This document shows positions 1-11,391 of a stretch of 64,000 nucleotides of DNA, one piece after another. Source of the stretch: Aurantiochytrium sp. KH105 (Eukaryota > Sar > Bigyra > Thraustochytrida > Thraustochytriidae); contig BGKB01000015.1 in NCBI GenBank assembly GCA_003116975.1, positions 372,001 through 436,000 of the forward strand. The letters run 5' to 3'. The notes below the pieces were generated by a model. That model did not search any database, had not been told where the DNA came from, and worked only from the letters and a program-made list of their open reading frames with translations. The translations under genes were made by a program, and so were the position numbers. How positions within the stretch are numbered: position 1 is the stretch's first letter; each line of letters begins with the position of its first letter.

Positions 1-2
1 AC

Positions 3-1199
3 CTGCACGGCGACCCGGTATTCGCCTTGACGGTGCTCGACCGTGGCCTGGGGGATCTACTGATTGGTGAAAAGAACGAAGTCGTACGCATAGCCGCACA
101 AGACGCACTCCCTGCCCGGTACAACGCGCTTCGGCTGGAATTGCGCGAGCTCATGCAAGACGCCAAAGACCACGCTTTAATGGGACAAGATGCAAAAGGC
201 AATCAGGAGGACGACAATGTAGGACTTGACAGCGTTTCAGTTGGGCAACGTCAAGTGTTGTACGATCTATTGCAAGATTGTTCGGCAAGTGTTGCCTCGG
301 AGCTCTTTGAGATGACACGTGAAGAGGCTGATCTTGCGCGCGTTGCAGACTTATATGCGGAGACTGCAGTGAAAAGTACACCAAGAAGGAACTCAATTCG
401 TTTTGCTCGACGATTAGCGTCGATACAGGAGAACTTTGAAGCACAAGATGGGCCACCACTGGATCCTGGTTCACTGGATTTGGATGCCATGGAAAATGAG
501 CTTGCGATGGCACTCTCGCGAGCGGGATCCGAGCTCAGTCGCGAGTTTTTAGCAGCAGCTGCGCGCAAGCGGGGCTTCGTTTCGACGCGTGCTCACGCGA
601 TGGAGCGTCTTGCAGCTGCGAGAGACCTCGCGGCGACTGTGGTCCCCAATGCGGGCGACGACGCTTGTGCACCGGAGCTTCTTGCCCCCGCGGTCCTGCA
701 AGAGACGGAGGCCAAACTTGCGGCCGTCCGCGCGGCACTTCGTGACCAACAAGTTTGCGGCACAACAACTGGTGTTTCATTGGATGCCCAAGCGAATGGC
801 AACTGTAGTCAAGGGGTAGCCTTGATTGAGATGATTGACCCAACGACGGGACTTTTACGATGTGGAGGAGAACACGCTGAGGGGACTTTGCGTTCGCGGA
901 AGCGTCGCTCCAAGAAGCGTCGTTCGCGACGCAAGCTTGGACTCAAGGTGCACGGTTTGCGCGCGCCGGGTCCGGGAAAAGGCGGTCTTCGCGGGGCCGC
1001 GTCGCTGCATTCCCTCGAGTCTTCGACGTCTTCGACCTCGTCGTGGTCGTCTTCGAGAAGCATTGAGGCGCGGCGCCGCTTCCCGGAGGCACCCAAGAAA
1101 GGTTCTCCTTCGACGGTGCGTCAGAGTCCTCGGCTTTTGCATCTTCAGGCGATGTTGGATGCGAGTATGGAGCATTCGACTCGGCCCAAGCCATGTTGA
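3..1199 (+). CDS. Hypothetical protein, 3' part of gene (5' end outside window)
   Basis: The reading frame is open from the left edge of the window to a TGA at 1197-1199, giving 398 visible residues and no necessary start inside the window. No domain is recognisable. The first two thirds are predicted helical and rich in Ala, Leu, Glu and Arg (for example REEADLARVADLYAE). The last third has a strongly basic patch (RSRKRRSKKRRSRRK) that could be a nuclear localisation signal, followed by a Ser-rich run. GC-rich third codon positions match the other genes here. It converges on the minus-strand gene ending at 1980. A nuclear role is only a guess from the basic patch. Confidence 0.55.
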   Translation: MHGDPVFALTVLDRGLGDLLIGEKNEVVRIAAQDALPARYNALRLELRELMQDAKDHALMGQDAKGNQEDDNVGLDSVSVGQRQVLYDLLQDCSASVASELFEMTREEADLARVADLYAETAVKSTPRRNSIRFARRLASIQENFEAQDGPPLDPGSLDLDAMENELAMALSRAGSELSREFLAAAARKRGFVSTRAHAMERLAAARDLAATVVPNAGDDACAPELLAPAVLQETEAKLAAVRAALRDQQVCGTTTGVSLDAQANGNCSQGVALIEMIDPTTGLLRCGGEHAEGTLRSRKRRSKKRRSRRKLGLKVHGLRAPGPGKGGLRGAASLHSLESSTSSTSSWSSSRSIEARRRFPEAPKKGSPSTVRQSPRLLHLQAMLDASMEHSTRPKPC

Positions 1200-1979
1200 G
1201 AGTTTTGTAATGGACTGAAAATAATGAAAGTGTTTGGGAGACAGGAATACGAAACAAGCATGTATGAGTCGATCTAAGTATCCAGATCATCTTGCTCGCG
1301 CAGAACAAAAATGCAGAAACGTAAGCGTGTGGGAAACAGGAAAGTTAGAGAGAGAGTGAGGGGAGCCAGAATTTGTTGCTGTCGCGAAAGCGAAGCATGT
1401 CTCTCTCTGCGGTTGTGATTGTGAATTATTTTGAAGTCCAAAGAACACTCGAGACCGCCGCAAGGACTGACTCATGTGAAAACGAAAGGGAAAAAAGACA
1501 AAAGCTTTGAGTTGAATGGTTTTTCCTTGTAAGACAAAAAGGATGATCACCAACTGATCGAGGAGCCATGCTTGCAGGAGCACGAGCGCGTGCGCGCAGG
1601 ATATGCCTGGGCGAGGTCGCGACAAGCGACCTCGTCTCTTGTGGGCCAAGGTTACTCTACTCTAGATTATTTCGTGCAGAACCTGTCTCTGTCTTTTCGA
1701 GTTTGTTCTCTGCGCATGGTTCTTTGTGGCGTGTTGCGGGCGTGTTTGTTTGTTTTCGTCATGCGTTCTCCTTCATTGATTCATTGAATCATCCATCTCT
1801 CGTTTCCGAGTTGGCCTCATCGATCGCGTGGCCGCCCGGGGGGGGCAAATGTTTTGGTTCCGCCCCGTCCCGACCTAAAAGGTGCGCGAGGGGGCGAATA
1901 AGGGGCTACGAGTTGGCCGAGACGGTAGCGAGCGAGAGAGAGATGAAAGAACGAAAGAAATGGAGAGAGAGAGCGCGCT
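1200..1979. other. Convergent intergenic region
   Basis: This 780-bp stretch separates the 3' ends of two converging genes. It is less GC-rich than the flanking coding sequence and holds no reading frame with coding character. Both 3' untranslated regions should lie here. No RNA gene or repeat was recognised. Confidence 0.5.
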
Positions 1980-2423
1980 TTACCAGTTTGGACATGGCCT
2001 GTCCTTGCCGTGGGGCGTCAAGTACCTGAACTTGATGTATGCGCTGGTGCTCCAGATGGCGACAACAAAGAAGACGCAGACCGCGAGGGCGCACCTCGCG
2101 AGGAAGGCGAGCGAGGCGTGGCCGCCGCTGGCCGCGAGGATGCCGCCGAGGAAGTTTTCGTGTGCGTCTTGCGCGTGGAAGGCATCCCAGATTTCGTCGA
2201 GCGCCCAGCTCAAGGAGACGAGGATGAACGCGAAGAGGACGAGGCCGTTCAGGTTGACTGCGCCGACCACGGAGCAGTTGTCTTTGGGCACGACCACGTC
2301 CTCGTACGGCGAGGTCCACGTCTTGCGCGCCATCTCGCCGTCGTCGTCACGGCTGATCTGCTGCTGCTCTATCCTCACGCTCACCACGATGTCCTCCGGA
2401 CCCTCGCCGCGCGCCGGCGCCAT
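1980..2423 (-). CDS. Small two-helix membrane protein, unknown
   Basis: A 147-residue protein starts at the ATG whose complement is 2421-2423 and ends at TAA (1980-1982). It has a polar, acidic N-terminus, then two hydrophobic segments at about residues 58-77 (GLVLFAFILVSLSWAL) and 104-124 (SLAFLARCALAVCVFFVVAI), joined by a short loop containing DEIWDAF. The tail is short and charged. Both termini are therefore probably on the same side of the membrane. I do not recognise the family. A reading frame also runs on the opposite strand, but the hydrophobic pattern and ATG support this strand. Upstream lies a long repeat-rich gap, so this gene probably has a large 5' region to itself. Confidence 0.6.
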   Translation of the reverse strand: MAPARGEGPEDIVVSVRIEQQQISRDDDGEMARKTWTSPYEDVVVPKDNCSVVGAVNLNGLVLFAFILVSLSWALDEIWDAFHAQDAHENFLGGILAASGGHASLAFLARCALAVCVFFVVAIWSTSAYIKFRYLTPHGKDRPCPNW

Positions 2424-2525
2424 GTGACTTCGAGGCCCGCCGCCGCCGCCGCCCGCGCCGCCGCTCGCTGCCGCTGCCTCCGCGCTCTCCCGCGGTGCGT
2501 GCGCGTGCGCGTGCGCGGCGATTTC

Positions 2526-2537
2526 AATATGGCGCTC
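2526..2537 (+). promoter_or_regulatory. ATGGCG-type motif upstream of the 1980-2423 gene
   Basis: The string CAATATGGCGC lies about 105 bp upstream of the minus-strand start at 2423. It resembles the YY1-type AANATGGCG element known from animal promoters. The same string occurs on the other strand at 8103-8113. A regulatory role in this organism is conjecture. Confidence 0.2.
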
Positions 2538-2555
2538 CTCCGCGGCGCCTTGCCT

Positions 2556-2595
2556 TTCTCCTCTCCTCTCCTCTCCTGTCCTCTCCTCTCCTCTG
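2556..2595. repeat. CTCCT-type pentanucleotide repeat
   Basis: About eight imperfect copies of a CTCCT unit lie just upstream of the 2423 start. It is a polypyrimidine tract on the plus strand. Confidence 0.8.
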
Positions 2596-2773
2596 CTGCC
2601 TATGCGTGCGTGCGCGGTGAGCCTCTGTCTGCTCTCTCTCTGCGCTCTCCCGCCTTCCCGCTCTGCACTGCACTGCGCTCCTCGGCCGCGTGCGTCACGG
2701 GCCGTGCCTCTGCTCTGCTCCGCTCCGCTCTCGTCCGTCGCTCGCCGTCTGCGCTGCGCTGCGCTGCTCCGCG

Positions 2774-2806
2774 CGAGGCGAGGCGAGGCGAGGCGAGGCG
2801 AGGCGC
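2774..2806. repeat. (GAGGC)n pentanucleotide repeat
   Basis: Six tandem GAGGC units form a GC-rich microsatellite. Confidence 0.85.
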
Positions 2807-3198
2807 GGCCGGCTGGGCGGCTGGCTGGCGGCCGCGGGCGGGGCTGGGCTCGCTGGGGCGGGCTGGGCGGGCCGGGGCTGGGCTGGGCGTCACGGGCGTC
2901 ACGCCTCGCTCGTCTCGACTCGTCACGGCGATCGACGCCTCTGCCTTCTTGCTGCTGGGGAGAGCTGCCTGCGTTCGTGGCCCGTGCTGGCGGCCGGCTG
3001 CCTGCCTTCTTCCCTTCTCTCGAGGACTGGGCTAGCTGGCCTGGCTGGCTGCTGTAGCTGCTGGCTAGCTAGGACTACTCGCTCTCTGTGTCTGCCTTGC
3101 TTCCTTCCTTGCTTTCTTCCCTCCACGTCTTCCTCTTCCTTGCTTCCGGTTTTTCCCTTTCTTCTTTCTTTTTTTTCTTCTTTCTTCCCGCCTGTCCT

Positions 3199-3246
3199 TT
3201 TGTTTGGTTTGGTTTTGATTTGATTTGATTTGTTTGGTTTGGTTTC
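3199..3246. repeat. (TTTGG/TTTGA)n pentanucleotide repeat
   Basis: The run alternates TTTGG and TTTGA units, giving a T/G-rich island in otherwise GC-rich DNA. Confidence 0.75.
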
Positions 3247-3583
3247 GGTCGGCCGTGCCGCGGCGCCTCGACGCCGCGCCTCCTCGATGGACGCCCCCTC
3301 GCCTGGGCTAGCGCGCGGGCGACCTCGCGACGGGCAGGGAGCGCTGCGCCGCCTTGCGCTGCGCTACGCTGGGCTGGGCTTGGCTGGCTGCGAGTCGGCG
3401 GCCGCGAGTGCGCTTGAGCACGGGCTGGGCCGCGGCGGAATGGATAGTCTGTTTGCACTCGCGATGCGCGGCTCCGGCTCCCGCCGCTCGCGCTCGCTCG
3501 CTCGAAGCGGGTCTAGCTGCGTCCCCGCGAGCGAGCCTGCGTGCCTGCCTCTGCCTGCCCGGTCTCCGCCGCGCGGGAGAGAC

Positions 3584-3617
3584 GGAGGGAGGGAGGGAGG
3601 GAGGGAGGGAGGGAGGG
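3584..3617. repeat. (GGGA)n tetranucleotide repeat
   Basis: About eight tandem GGGA units, strongly purine-biased. Confidence 0.85.
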
Positions 3618-3717
3618 CGCCTCGGCGGGCGGACAGCTCTGCTCGCTTCTGCGCTATGCGAGCAAACCTCTCGCGGCTGCGCTTCGACGGGCCCGACGGC
3701 GACTGCGCGTACCGGGT

Positions 3718-3749
<32 letters not shown>
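3718..3749. repeat. (TGCC)n tetranucleotide repeat
   Basis: About seven tandem TGCC units. Confidence 0.85.
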
Positions 3750-3750
<1 letters not shown>

Positions 3751-5478
3751 TGGCCTACGCGCGGATGGACGTCGCGGCGGGATAGATGTGTAGATACCCC
3801 CACGCCTGGACTTGTCGTGTGTCGGCAGCTTGGCTTCTTCCCTTCTTGGTTTTGGCCGGCCGGCTGGCTAGCGCTCGAGCCCAGTTCTGCCGCTCGCTCC
3901 CTTCTCCGCCACGCGCGATGGCGACGGCGATGCCGATCTCGCTGCGATGCAAAGCGCTGCGCTGCGACGAGCTGCGACGCGACGCGATGCGAAGCGAAGC
4001 GACGCGAGGAGGATCTGGGCGCGCAAAGCAAGCGCCCGGGGCCCAAGGGAGGAGGAGAAAGATGCCGTCTGGGTCGGCTCGAAGGAATGGAGTCGAGTCG
4101 AGGCGGCCGGCCGGGAAGAGATGGAAAGACAGACGGCACCGGCTGCGCCCCCCTCGCTCTGTAGTAGCGCGGTATACCGCCCGGAGCGAGTTTGCGGGAG
4201 CGAGCTTGCGGGAGCGGGCTGCGGCCGGCGATCAGCTCGCGAGACAAAGTCGGCCGGTGGTGAGTAAGTAGGTCGGTCTCGAGTCGGATGCCGCGCGAAT
4301 TGATCTTGGTTGATTGACGGAATCAATGTGCGTGCGAGCGGGCGTGCGAGCGAGCGCCGGCGGTTGCGGTTGAGTCCCTCTTGTAAAAAATGACAGAAGA
4401 AAGCCAATCCAGTGACCAACTTGAAGAAGAGAAGACTCCGCTCCACTCGCGCGAGGACTCGCCCTCCCTTCCGCGTCTGCTTCACGGCTCCGCGCGCGCG
4501 ATGCTCAAACCCGCGCGGTGGTCTTGTCGACGATGCAGAAGAAGTCCCCAGGAGACGCAGATCAAAGAGCGAGTGTTGTCTCGCCTTGGTTCTTCGCACG
4601 GGGTGCACGCGGCTCGCTCTTGTTATCGCGCGTGCGCGCTCGAGCGCGGCCTGGACAACTGGCGAGCTGGCGAACTGGCAAGCGGCGGCGATACGTGCGG
4701 CGCGGCGCGGCGCGGGACCGTGCGGCGCGCGGCGGTCCTCGAGCGAAGCGACGCGCGAGGAAGTGGCAGGCTCCGGGTGGCGCGGCGAGGCGAGGCGAGG
4801 CGCGGCGCGGCGCGGATGTCTGCGTTGATGAATTGAATTGGCGAGACGCGGAGAGCCGGAAGCATGCAACAAGAACAGAACAAAGTAAAAAAAAAAAAAA
4901 AAAGAAGCGTGTCTATGGTCAGTGAAACTAAAAACAGAGACACAGAGCGCACGATGAAAAATAAAAAAATAATAAAAACATAAAAAGAAAAAAGTGCCGG
5001 AATTCGAGTGGAGAATAATGGCGCGTCAAAGCGCGAGACCGTGAGGGAGAGGTGCCGTCTGTCCCCTCCGTCCTGCGCCAGTGCAGAGGCCGGCGGCGGC
5101 GTTGATTGAGAGCGAGAATAGAGAATCAACCGCTCGAGCTGGCCGGCCGCCTGGTCTCCAAATACATCTGCACTGCCTGGCTAGCTCCTCCTTTGACTGC
5201 AAAGTTTAAATCGAGGCTTGACGCGAATTCGTGCGAGTCCCCGCAAAGCCAGGCGAAGCCTCCATCAGAAACGAAAAGTTTAGGTAAAAGCAGGAATGCG
5301 AAACCGGCAAACGTAGGAGGATTAGAAGACGATGCACACGCGGCAGGCCGTAAGGCAGAGCCGTTGAAGGTCAATCCATTTCTTGCCTTGCTTGCTTCCC
5401 TTTTGAACGCAAATGCCGTGGTAAGAGACCAGGCGATACACTTGAATCCAAGTTGGGGCTCGTTGGCCTTCACGAGTC

Positions 5479-5600
<122 letters not shown>

Positions 5601-6217
5601 GATCTTACCGTCAGTCAGTAATCTGCACGCTGCCATTCAAGCCACCTCGTGGCCGAATTCTACAGAAATGAGTTGAGTCAAGCTGAGTTGAAACCGCCGT
5701 TGGAATAAAAAGAATTGAGCGCGGACTTGGCCAAGTCCGCGCGGCCTTGTCCGCTGGACGCGTCGAGTGTGTCCCCACTGTGCAGAAAACTTGAGTCGAT
5801 TTGTCCGGTAAACGTCTTTCGCAACCTGGGCCTGCACCTACCTGCCTGCCTCTGGCGTGCGCTGCCGTCTGCGACGCGGCATCTGGTTGGCTGGCCGTCT
5901 GCCTGCGTAGCCAGCCAGCCGTCTATCTGCTTGGCTGGCTGGCTGACGAGCCCAAGTCTTGCCTTCGCACACAACCGCTATCGAAGGCAAGAAAGGCACC
6001 AGCCTCCCGTCGGCCTTTGCGAACCTGCAAGAGTGGTGGTGAGGGGAAGAAAAAGAAAGAAAAAACGGCGGCAGCGACACGACACGACGGCGCCGATCGC
6101 TCGTTTGTGCTCGCACGAGATGCGCTCTGGGCTACTGCTCGCTTCGGCCGGTGACCGTTAGCCGCCTGGCCTCTTGGGCAAGATTGGCGGCGGCGGCGGA
6201 ACGGGAGCCAGCGGCGG

Positions 6218-6427
6218 TATCGATGAATGTCGGGATGTGCATGTGTGGCCGACAGGGGTACAACGGTCTTCATCGCGAGAAATTACCTGCATTGGAACAG
6301 CAGCCAGCCAGATGAAACGTCGTATCGATGAATGCCGGGATGTGCATGTGTGGCTGACAGGAGTGCAACGGTCTTCATCGCGAAAAATTACCTGCATTGT
6401 AACAGCAGCCAGCCAGATGAAACGTCG
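6218..6427. repeat. Tandem duplication of a 105-bp unit
   Basis: Two head-to-tail copies, 6218-6322 and 6323-6427, are identical except for six single-base differences (about 94% identity). The unit is not itself a simple repeat. Because 105 is a multiple of three, frames stay open through both copies on both strands, but the six changes are evenly split between silent and replacement in the plus frame, giving no sign of protein-level selection. Confidence 0.9.
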
Positions 6428-7234
6428 CGCCCCGAGGCCCCAAAACAAATGAAATCGTGTCTACAGCGAGGCGAGAGAGAGAATGCACGCGCAAGTGGAA
6501 GGAGCAAGATCGCACGCATTCGCCTGAGATTTGAAGAAAACGTGAGCTTTCGCGTCTCGGCCACAAGCATAAAGTGCTGCGCGGTTTCCTCGTGCATTTG
6601 GTTGTTCATTTCGCTCGATCCCAAGCAAGAGACATGAGTTACCGCAGCCTCCGCAGTCAGGCGACAAGGAGGTTCGTTTTGACAATAACTAGGACCTATC
6701 GTGAGAAAACGTCAAAAATAAAAACGACAGGGTGCATTTTGCACTTTAGGACAGGCCCTCGCCTCACTGTTAGTCTAGCAAGCGCGATCTTGTCCTGCTC
6801 AAGAGCTGCGAAGATGACAGTTTCGACCAGCAAAGGGGACCGACGGCAACGTTTCGCTTGCTGTTGTGCATGCAACCGATCGGATTCTATTCACGCAGGA
6901 CGCACTTTTTGTTCTTTTTCTTTTCTTTTTCGCCAAAGATAAGGCTACTTTCTTGTGATCACGATGGTAGCACATCTCGCGGACGCACGGGCCCAAATTC
7001 ATCCATCCCGTCTGTCTGCCCCTCTGTCCAACGAACACTCAAGTCTCTCAGGCTCGAATGTCCGGACGAGATCGCTGACCCTCCGAGACTTTGGCCGGGA
7101 TCTCAACGAATTGACCTTCCGGAGCGCCACCTAAGGGCGGGTCGATCGACGATTGGCCTGCCTGCTCGTGTCACGTCTCGCAACAGGTCGTTGCGATGAT
7201 GCACCTCGATCGTGCTTGAGCGAGCTGGCTTGCC

Positions 7235-7262
7235 AGACAGACAGACAGACAGACAGACAGAA
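7235..7262. repeat. (GACA)n microsatellite
   Basis: About seven GACA units. The same unit recurs as a longer array at 34391-34454. Confidence 0.85.
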
Positions 7263-7771
7263 AGATTGCCTAATGAAAGGCATCTCTTGCTTGCTTTGAC
7301 AACATGACGGCGAGCAAGATCGATGCTGTCGCAAGATTGTCCACCGGGCAATGGTCTCGCTCGTCTCTGTTGCTGCACCTCGGGCAGCCGTTGATGTTTT
7401 CTCAAAATTCGCAGGCGTCCTTTGTCCGGACCAGCGACAAGTGCCAAAAGGCTCTTGCGTCAAGGTCCTCGGCACGTTCACGAGCTCCCGAATCATCGTC
7501 AGCCCGATCAAAGCTGGCTCTGGATGCCAGTCAGCTGGCTGGTGGCCTTATATTTATCGTCTTGCACGAACTCCACATACGAGCGTCGGGCGTTGGTCCG
7601 ATTGCTTTGCCCGCCCTCGAAGATCTTACGTCGCATCGCCGCGACAATGCGAACCTGTCGTTGGCTCGGATCGAGCGTCTTGACAATAAGCTAAGTAAGA
7701 GCGCGAGTTCTCGCGACTGTGGCTGGAGCCTTCAAGTTCGAGTTGCTCAGCCAAAAAGGGGGGGGGTGTAA

Positions 7772-7795
7772 GGGTACCCGGGTATCCGGGTACCC
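7772..7795. repeat. Near-palindrome built from GGGTACCC
   Basis: Two copies of the 8-bp palindrome GGGTACCC flank an 8-bp centre, GGGTATCC. The whole 24 bp is almost its own reverse complement. It follows a run of eight or more G residues. Function unknown. Confidence 0.6.
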
Positions 7796-8570
7796 GCTGC
7801 AATCAACCCTCCTTTCGAGACTCCGTCACAGGGCTCGCTCGCCGGCCACCGGTCCTTGTCCAAGCGCCTCCCTTCGCTTCCCTTCCCCTGCCAGTGACCA
7901 TGAGCGAGCGACCGCGACCGACCGACCAACCGTGCGTGCGTGAGTCACGGCGCGCGCGTGCCGCGACCGCGCACAGACAGACGCAGGGCCCGCGTCCATC
8001 CTGCGCGACAAGCATGGCAGGGCAGGACAGGCAGGCAGGACAGGTAGGGCGGGAAGGCGCGAGCGAGGGCGGGGCGTGATCGCCAGCGCACCGCGGCGCG
8101 GGGCGCCATATTGGACGCTGCCGTGATGGTGACCGCGATGGATTTTTTTATTATTAGGCCTACTGCCACGGTGGCTGTGGCCATGGTGGATGAATTCGGG
8201 AGGCCTAGTGTACTTTTTTACTACCTGTACTTTTCTTTTTATCTCTCCAGAGATATACTACTATACTGCGGGCATGGATGGATGAGTGGATGAGAGCGGC
8301 ACGCATGCATGCATGCGTGCGTGCTGGAGAAGCCCAAGCCACCATGACGACGCTGATGCGCTCCAGGATCCAAGCGATCATGCGCGTCCCGCTGTCGGCC
8401 CCAGGCAGTGCAGTGCGCTTCTTCTCCCTTTTCAATCAACTTTTCCTCCTCTTTCTTCCTTCCTTCTTCCTCCCTTCCTGCTGCTAGACCTGCCAGAAGC
8501 GCCTCAGCGCGGCGCGGCTCCACGACCGTCCAGATTGCGCACGCAGACCGCGCGCAGCTGCATGCTGCAT

Positions 8571-8607
8571 GCCTTGCCTTGCCTTGCCTTGCCTTGCCTT
8601 GCCTTGT
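8571..8607. repeat. (CCTTG)n pentanucleotide repeat
   Basis: About seven CCTTG units, with related CCATG variants just downstream. Confidence 0.85.
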
Positions 8608-9190
8608 CTAGCCTTGCCATGCCATGCCACGCCTCGACGCGACGTGGCAGCAGCAAGGGCGAGCGCAAAAGAGCGAAAGAGCGAAAGAGCGACGCGCGCG
8701 CGGTGTGGACGGTGCACCGGGAGATCGCAGTTGTCGCAGTCGCTCGCTCGCTCGCGCGCTCGCTGCCCTGGTGTGAATGGACGCGTGGATGGATCCTGGA
8801 GACGCGCCTGAGCCTCTGCGCCCCCGGCCGACGGTGGCGCAGGAACCTCTTTTCCTTCTCTCGCTCTCTCCGCGCTGCTCGACGCGCGACTGCTCGGCGG
8901 TTCTGGGATAGGTGGCAGCTCGTTCGATAACAGCAGCCAGGAGGACGCACTCACAGCTCGTGGCGCGGAGATAGTAAATAAATGTGGGGCTCCCGCGTGA
9001 TCGGGTTCATTGAGACGCGCGTGCTGCAGCCGCCGCAGCTCAGCTGCACTGCTGCTACTTCCATGCCGTGTGCACCACCCGTCGATTCGCAATGGCGGAG
9101 CTTGGACGCCGGGAGAGAGAGAAGCATGGAAACAGCGAGGGAGAGAGAGAAAAGATAGAAAGAAAGAAAGAAAGTAAGCACGCGACGCTG

Positions 9191-9226
9191 GGCTCGGCTC
9201 GGCTCGGCTCGGCTCGGCTCGGCTCG
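9191..9226. repeat. (GGCTC)n pentanucleotide repeat
   Basis: About seven GGCTC units about 500 bp beyond the 3' end of the TMEM242-like gene. Confidence 0.85.
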
Positions 9227-9721
9227 ACTGGGCTCGACTTGGCCGCGATCGGCGATCGCTCAGAAGCCAAGATGCTGCCGTGCGTGTTGCGGCTCGATGG
9301 TGGCTGGCTGGCATGGATCGAATGTTTGTGAGCGTCGCGCCGACTGCGACGCTAAGGCTAACGGTTGTTGCGACCTGCGGAGGGCTCCGTGACGCGAGGA
9401 GGAAGAGAGGGGAGAGAAGAAAAAAGAGCGCCACCCACGGCGGGCGATCTTTTCGGCGACAGGAGCCACAGCAGGCGATGCGGGTGCATGATCGAGGAAC
9501 AGAGGGCTGACAGGCAGACAGCAAAGCTGAGGTATCGAGTGGGTGAGGAAATGGAGGATTTTTAGAAATCACGCAAGCCACACCACTGCCACGTGTTCGT
9601 TCCCCAGTCAGTCCGGCAGTCAGGCAGTCGATTGATCGAGAAGTCACATCGAACCAAGAATTCGCAAGAGGTCTGCGATCTTGGCAAGAAGCCGAGCAAT
9701 GCCATCATGCCACAAGCAACA

Positions 9722-10492
9722 TCATGATGGAGGAGAAGAGGGCGGCGGCGAAGAATTCCGCCCACCAATATTCTTGGGCGGCTCCGGGATGGGCTCGAGA
9801 ATGCTGGTGTCCACACCAAGACGCTCAAGCTCGGATCTTTCCTGATCGATAGTGCGCGAAAGCGTCGCGTCGTTGCCCTTGGGGGCGAGCATGGGCTTGA
9901 GCGGGCTAAAAAGATACATGAGACCATCGCGAAGGCCCTCGAGCGGCGGGCCAATCCAAGACTTGAGCGTGGCGCCCTTCTCGGGCACGTTTCGCTTGAG
10001 GCGCCAAATCAGGTCCTCGGTATCACGAATGTTGTAGTACCACTTGCCAAAGATGCAGACAGCCGTTGCAGTTGAAGTTGTCAAAACCGTCGCGTATCCG
10101 AGCGCGCGAAATGCGAGAAGTGCAGGCGCCGGGCGTCGTCGCGACTGAATTTCTCGGGCCCGCTTCACCTCTGGGAGCTGCGATGGCTGCCCAACACGCT
10201 CGCGAAGGCTTCCGGGCACGATCTCAGGTTTATCCTTTTTGAGCTCGCGCCGCATGCCCAACTGGAATCCCACCGAGAGCATACCGGCGCAGCTCAAGGC
10301 AAAAAGCGCGGCCGTGCCAGGCCCAATCACCGTCTCGGATTCCTTCGAGTTCAAATTCTCTAGCGTGTGCATCATCTTGGCAGCTGACGCCGCCAGCTTC
10401 GACGGGTGCTCGTCCTTGTCCACGTTCTCCGCCATCGTCGACGGCACGTTTTCTGCGTCCTTCACGACGCCATCGTTGTCTTGCCCACTCAT
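9722..10492 (-). CDS. TMEM242-like mitochondrial inner-membrane protein
   Basis: A 256-residue protein starts at the ATG complementary to 10490-10492. There are two predicted membrane segments, about residues 59-79 (AALFALSCAGMLSVGFQLGM) and 129-149. The second and the following stretch (LLAFRALGYATVL, then WYYNIRDTEDLIWRLK) align by eye with the conserved part of animal TMEM242 (LALRALGWGSLY, then a KDFRNKM-like helix). TMEM242 is known as an assembly factor that works with TMEM70 when the ATP synthase c-ring and complex I are built. The protein is longer than human TMEM242 (about 140 residues), with extra N- and C-terminal polar regions; the C-terminus ends in a Pro/Ser tail. It faces away from the glycosyltransferase gene at 12179. 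The family match is from memory. Confidence 0.6.
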   Translation of the reverse strand: MSGQDNDGVVKDAENVPSTMAENVDKDEHPSKLAASAAKMMHTLENLNSKESETVIGPGTAALFALSCAGMLSVGFQLGMRRELKKDKPEIVPGSLRERVGQPSQLPEVKRAREIQSRRRPAPALLAFRALGYATVLTTSTATAVCIFGKWYYNIRDTEDLIWRLKRNVPEKGATLKSWIGPPLEGLRDGLMYLFSPLKPMLAPKGNDATLSRTIDQERSELERLGVDTSILEPIPEPPKNIGGRNSSPPPSSPPS

Positions 10493-11353
10493 TTTAGTTT
10501 TTCTCGCGTCCTCGCCGACTTGAGACTCTCAAGAAAGAAGGGATTCTTGGGGATCGCGCAGCGGATTCGGTCCGTCCGCGTCTTCTTTTCTCTGCGCCCG
10601 CTGCCGGCCCGCCCGCTTGCCTGCGCCCGCTCTTGCTCGCGCCGCGCGCTGTCGGTGACACTTGTCTATCGCACTCTCCTGCTCCACTTGTGCAGCCGGA
10701 CGGATTTTTTGTTGTCCCTGCGCGGTCTATCCGCGCATAGGTCTCTTTCGCTCTTTTCGTCCCTCTTCTTTTTTTTCTTTCTCTTTTCATTTCCTTTCGC
10801 AAGAGCCGGCGGTCCCGGTCCTGTCGCTCGCAGACGACGGTCCCGGGTCCGCCCGCCAAGCGAGGCCGACTGCCTCGCCGGCTGAGGCTGGGACGGAAGA
10901 CGACCCGGCGCCTGGCCTCCCCGCCGACCGGCCATGCGTACGGCGCGGGGACTCGAGACGTGCCAGTAAGGCACTCTTCCATTTTTCTGTTTTATTTCTA
11001 CGACTCCGCTTTCCTCGTCATCCGCCAAGTCCTCTTCGGGCCGCCTCGCCACGATGGTTTTTAGTAGAAAACCGCGATGCCATGCACCGATGCATGCATG
11101 AAGGGGCAGTGGTCGAGCCTTTGCTGCCCGCCAGGGCGGCCGCGCTTGAGTTTCCCCGCCGCGAGCGCTTTCAGAGTTCGGGCGACGGTCGTGTTCAGGG
11201 TCAACCCGGTGACCATGATGGAGGTTTCCACCAGCCAGCCAGTGTTTGGCCCGGCTTCACAATCATTTCTTTCGGTAGCGGCCAATGGGTTTGTTTGTTG
11301 TGCTTGTTGGAAATAAATAGGCTATACGTATACTGGATAAAAGTTGTAAAATT

Positions 11354-11354
<1 letters not shown>

Positions 11355-11388
<34 letters not shown>

Positions 11389-11391
11389 AAA
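11355..11391. repeat. (GAAA)n microsatellite
   Basis: About nine GAAA units within a wider purine-rich tract. Confidence 0.85.

Noticed and set aside
6218-6427. CRISPR-like or protein repeat interpretation of the 105-bp units
   Set aside because: Only two directly adjacent units without spacers, in a eukaryotic setting, and the substitutions show no excess of silent changes.
8484-9647. 387-residue minus-strand frame
   Set aside because: Its Ser-Arg-Ala-Glu-Pro runs are translated GGCTC and CCTTG repeats. No conserved features.
10930-11052. Possible short exon on the minus strand (EEDLADDEESGVVEIKQKNG)
   Set aside because: The translation looks protein-like, but there is no ATG, no convincing splice partner and no family match, so it stays unannotated.
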